Of a DNA stretch of 64,000 nt, positions 62,905 to 64,000 are shown one piece after another. Origin of the DNA: Shimia sp040370365. GTDB taxonomy: Bacteria > Pseudomonadota > Alphaproteobacteria > Rhodobacterales > Rhodobacteraceae. The notes under the pieces are model-generated. The model saw only the letters and a list, made by a program, of their open reading frames with translations, was not told where the DNA came from and searched no databases. The stretch covers positions 310,001 to 374,000 of the forward strand of contig NZ_BAABWQ010000001.1 of the NCBI RefSeq assembly GCF_040370365.1. The letters are read 5' to 3'. A program made the translations under genes and the position numbers. How positions within the stretch are numbered: the first letter of the stretch is position 1; each line of letters starts with the position of its first letter.

Positions 62905-63387
62905 ATGCAGCGCATTTTCTGTGCAATCGCGATGTCCGCCACCGTGTTGAGTGGCTGCGGTCCAACGTCATATTCTGGCTTTGCAAAACCCGACGCGTCG
63001 CGAGAAACGGCAGCGCGCGACGACACGGCTTGCTCAGTCGAAGCAAACCGTCTGTTTCCCGCCGCGAATTTCACAACAACGCTCTACGGGGGCTACCATG
63101 GCGGCTATGGCGGCTACGTTGGCGGCACATGGGGATACCCGGGCTACTACGGCGGAAGCCACGTACAAATGCGCGATGCCAACGCCTCTATGCGCGCAGA
63201 ACATCGGCGCGACTGTATGTCTCTGAAAGGGTATTCCCCCGCCACACATCCGGTCTGCACGGAACAACAATTGGGCGGGCGTGCCTTCCGTCCCGTTGCC
63301 GGAGCCCCGCAACCTGCCCCCAACATCTGCGCCATCCGTGCGCAGGGCGGCGGCGTGGCGCTGGTCGATTTGAACAACCCCACCTGA
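62905..63387 (+). CDS. Lipoprotein of unknown function (paralogue 1)
   Basis: A 160-residue protein. Signal and lipobox are MQRIFCAIAMSATVLSGCG, giving an acylated Cys near 18. A Gly/Tyr-rich middle (GGYHGGYGGYVGG) is followed by a Cys-containing C-terminal half, HRRDCMSLKGYSPATHPVCTEQQLGGR and ICAIRAQGGGVALVDLNNP (in parts), shared with the next gene. The ATG at 62905 has TAAGGG upstream; a TTG one codon earlier is less likely. Probably membrane- or envelope-attached. It is divergent from trkA. Confidence 0.8.
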   Translation: MQRIFCAIAMSATVLSGCGPTSYSGFAKPDASRETAARDDTACSVEANRLFPAANFTTTLYGGYHGGYGGYVGGTWGYPGYYGGSHVQMRDANASMRAEHRRDCMSLKGYSPATHPVCTEQQLGGRAFRPVAGAPQPAPNICAIRAQGGGVALVDLNNPT

Positions 63388-63403
63388 TATAGGACCCCGA
63401 ACG

Positions 63404-63838
63404 ATGAAACATCCAATTATCACCGGGCTCATGCTGATGGCTCTTGGCAGCTGCACCGAGTTCAGCACCCTTTATCAGGTCGGAAAAACCAAAACTGAAC
63501 GCAATGTGGATCAAGCCCAATGCAATCGTTTTGCCGCAGACAACTATCCCCCTCGGATTGTCACAGAATGGTGGCCGATTTACGATTCAAAGGGCCGTGT
63601 CGTCAGCCGACGCGCAGAACAATACGACACAAATGAAGGCCCGCGATACACCGCGGCCCGCAACTGCATGACGGAACGCGGCTATGAACGGGTAAGCATC
63701 CCCTATTGCAAGGACGAACAACTCGCCGGACGCAACTACGCGAAGGTCGAAGTGGCCCCGGAACTCGGACCCAGTATTTGCGGTTTGCGTACCGAAGGCG
63801 GCGGTCGGGTGCTCGTGGACCTCAGCAAACCACTTTAG
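63404..63838 (+). CDS. Lipoprotein of unknown function (paralogue 2)
   Basis: A 144-residue protein with lipobox MALGSC (Cys about residue 17). The C-terminal half, NCMTERGYERVSIPYCKDEQLAGR and SICGLRTEGGGRVLVDLSKP (in parts), aligns with the preceding lipoprotein, including two Cys and the QLxGR and GGG-VxLVDL blocks. It starts 16 bases after that gene, so the pair arose by tandem duplication and is cotranscribed. Function unknown. A hairpin terminator follows. Confidence 0.82.
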   Translation: MKHPIITGLMLMALGSCTEFSTLYQVGKTKTERNVDQAQCNRFAADNYPPRIVTEWWPIYDSKGRVVSRRAEQYDTNEGPRYTAARNCMTERGYERVSIPYCKDEQLAGRNYAKVEVAPELGPSICGLRTEGGGRVLVDLSKPL

Positions 63839-63855
63839 AGAAACGAGAAACCCAA

Positions 63856-63878
63856 AGAGGCAAGATCAACTTGCCTCT
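63856..63878 (+). terminator. Shared hairpin at lipoprotein end and ntrX stop
   Basis: AGAGGCAAG (63856-63864) pairs perfectly with CTTGCCTCT (63870-63878); the loop holds the ntrX stop codon. CTTTGTT follows on the + strand, weakly T-rich, and AAA/TTT flanks exist on the other side, so it may serve both convergent genes. Confidence 0.7.
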
Positions 63879-64000
63879 CTTTGTTCCTCACCCTCGTCAC
63901 TGTTCACATGCGCCACACGCGCGCCGGCTTTGTTGGATGTCACCACACCCAATGATTTTAGCTTCCGGTGCAACGCACTGCGCTCCATGCCAACAAAGCT
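63866..64000 (-). CDS. ntrX: Partial: nitrogen regulation response regulator NtrX, C-terminus
   Basis: Only the last 44 residues are in the window; the gene continues past the right edge. SFVGMERSALHRKLKSLGV is the Fis-type DNA-binding helix-turn-helix end of NtrX, followed by a short acidic tail (NSDEGEEQREAS). Next to trkA-trkH-hfq this fits the ntrBC-ntrYX-trk-hfq block of Rhodobacterales. NtrX with kinase NtrY controls nitrogen and redox-related genes. Confidence 0.85.
   Translation of the reverse strand, partial: SFVGMERSALHRKLKSLGVVTSNKAGARVAHVNSDEGEEQREAS

Noticed and set aside
1..64000. tRNA, rRNA, CRISPR arrays, prophage or insertion sequences
   Set aside because: No cloverleaf-like sequence, regularly spaced repeats, transposase or integrase genes were seen on either strand.

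Overview
The window reads as chromosome of a Rhodobacterales (Roseobacter-type) alphaproteobacterium with G+C in the mid-50s judged by eye. Clues are the ntrX-trkA-trkH-hfq-hflX order at the right edge, an F1-ATPase zeta inhibitor gene, an RNase E with a very large acidic insert in its S1 domain and a GWW tail, a methionine synthase apparently split into separate genes, and many livFGMH-type importers. Coding is dense. I see no rRNA, tRNA, CRISPR array, prophage or insertion sequence.

Layout. 1-12310: a catabolic/uptake island with a partial FAD subunit of a molybdenum hydroxylase, a MarR regulator, a complete branched-chain-type ABC importer with a Tat-exported binding protein, a polytopic membrane protein divergent from a copper-chaperone-like exported protein, and ATP-dependent hydantoinase/oxoprolinase subunits A and B. 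12347-19907: glutaryl-CoA dehydrogenase, a class III CoA-transferase and a second complete importer. 20214-23366: RNase E. 23802-29983: HAD phosphatase, a DctB/DctD-like two-component pair, purQ-purS-purC, and the ATPase zeta subunit. 30129-32033: an MprF-like lipid aminoacyl transferase. 32127-36077: homocysteine methyltransferase module, radical SAM protein, corrinoid protein and DUF1638 protein, which I interpret as most of a split cobalamin-dependent methionine synthase. 36081-42798: fatty acid desaturase, XRE-cupin regulator, acyl-CoA ligase, DsbA-like protein and two MFS exporters. 43050-46534: a cobalamin riboswitch followed by a DUF1636 gene and a B12/siderophore-type ABC importer. 46637-59750: HAD phosphatase, MaoC hydratase, mfd, a small membrane protein, hemB, a SYLF protein, an alpha/beta hydrolase, a 3-hydroxyisobutyrate-dehydrogenase-like enzyme, a penicillin-acylase-family enzyme, hflX and hfq. 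59873-64000: trkH, trkA, two paralogous lipoproteins and the 3' end of ntrX.

How parts may work together. The B12 theme recurs: the riboswitch-controlled importer would supply corrinoid to the methyl-transfer proteins encoded about 8 kb upstream. Two catabolic modules each sit beside their own high-affinity importer, a common arrangement in marine Roseobacters, so importer substrates can be guessed but not proven from context. Most operons show ATGA or TGATG stop/start overlaps that imply translational coupling.
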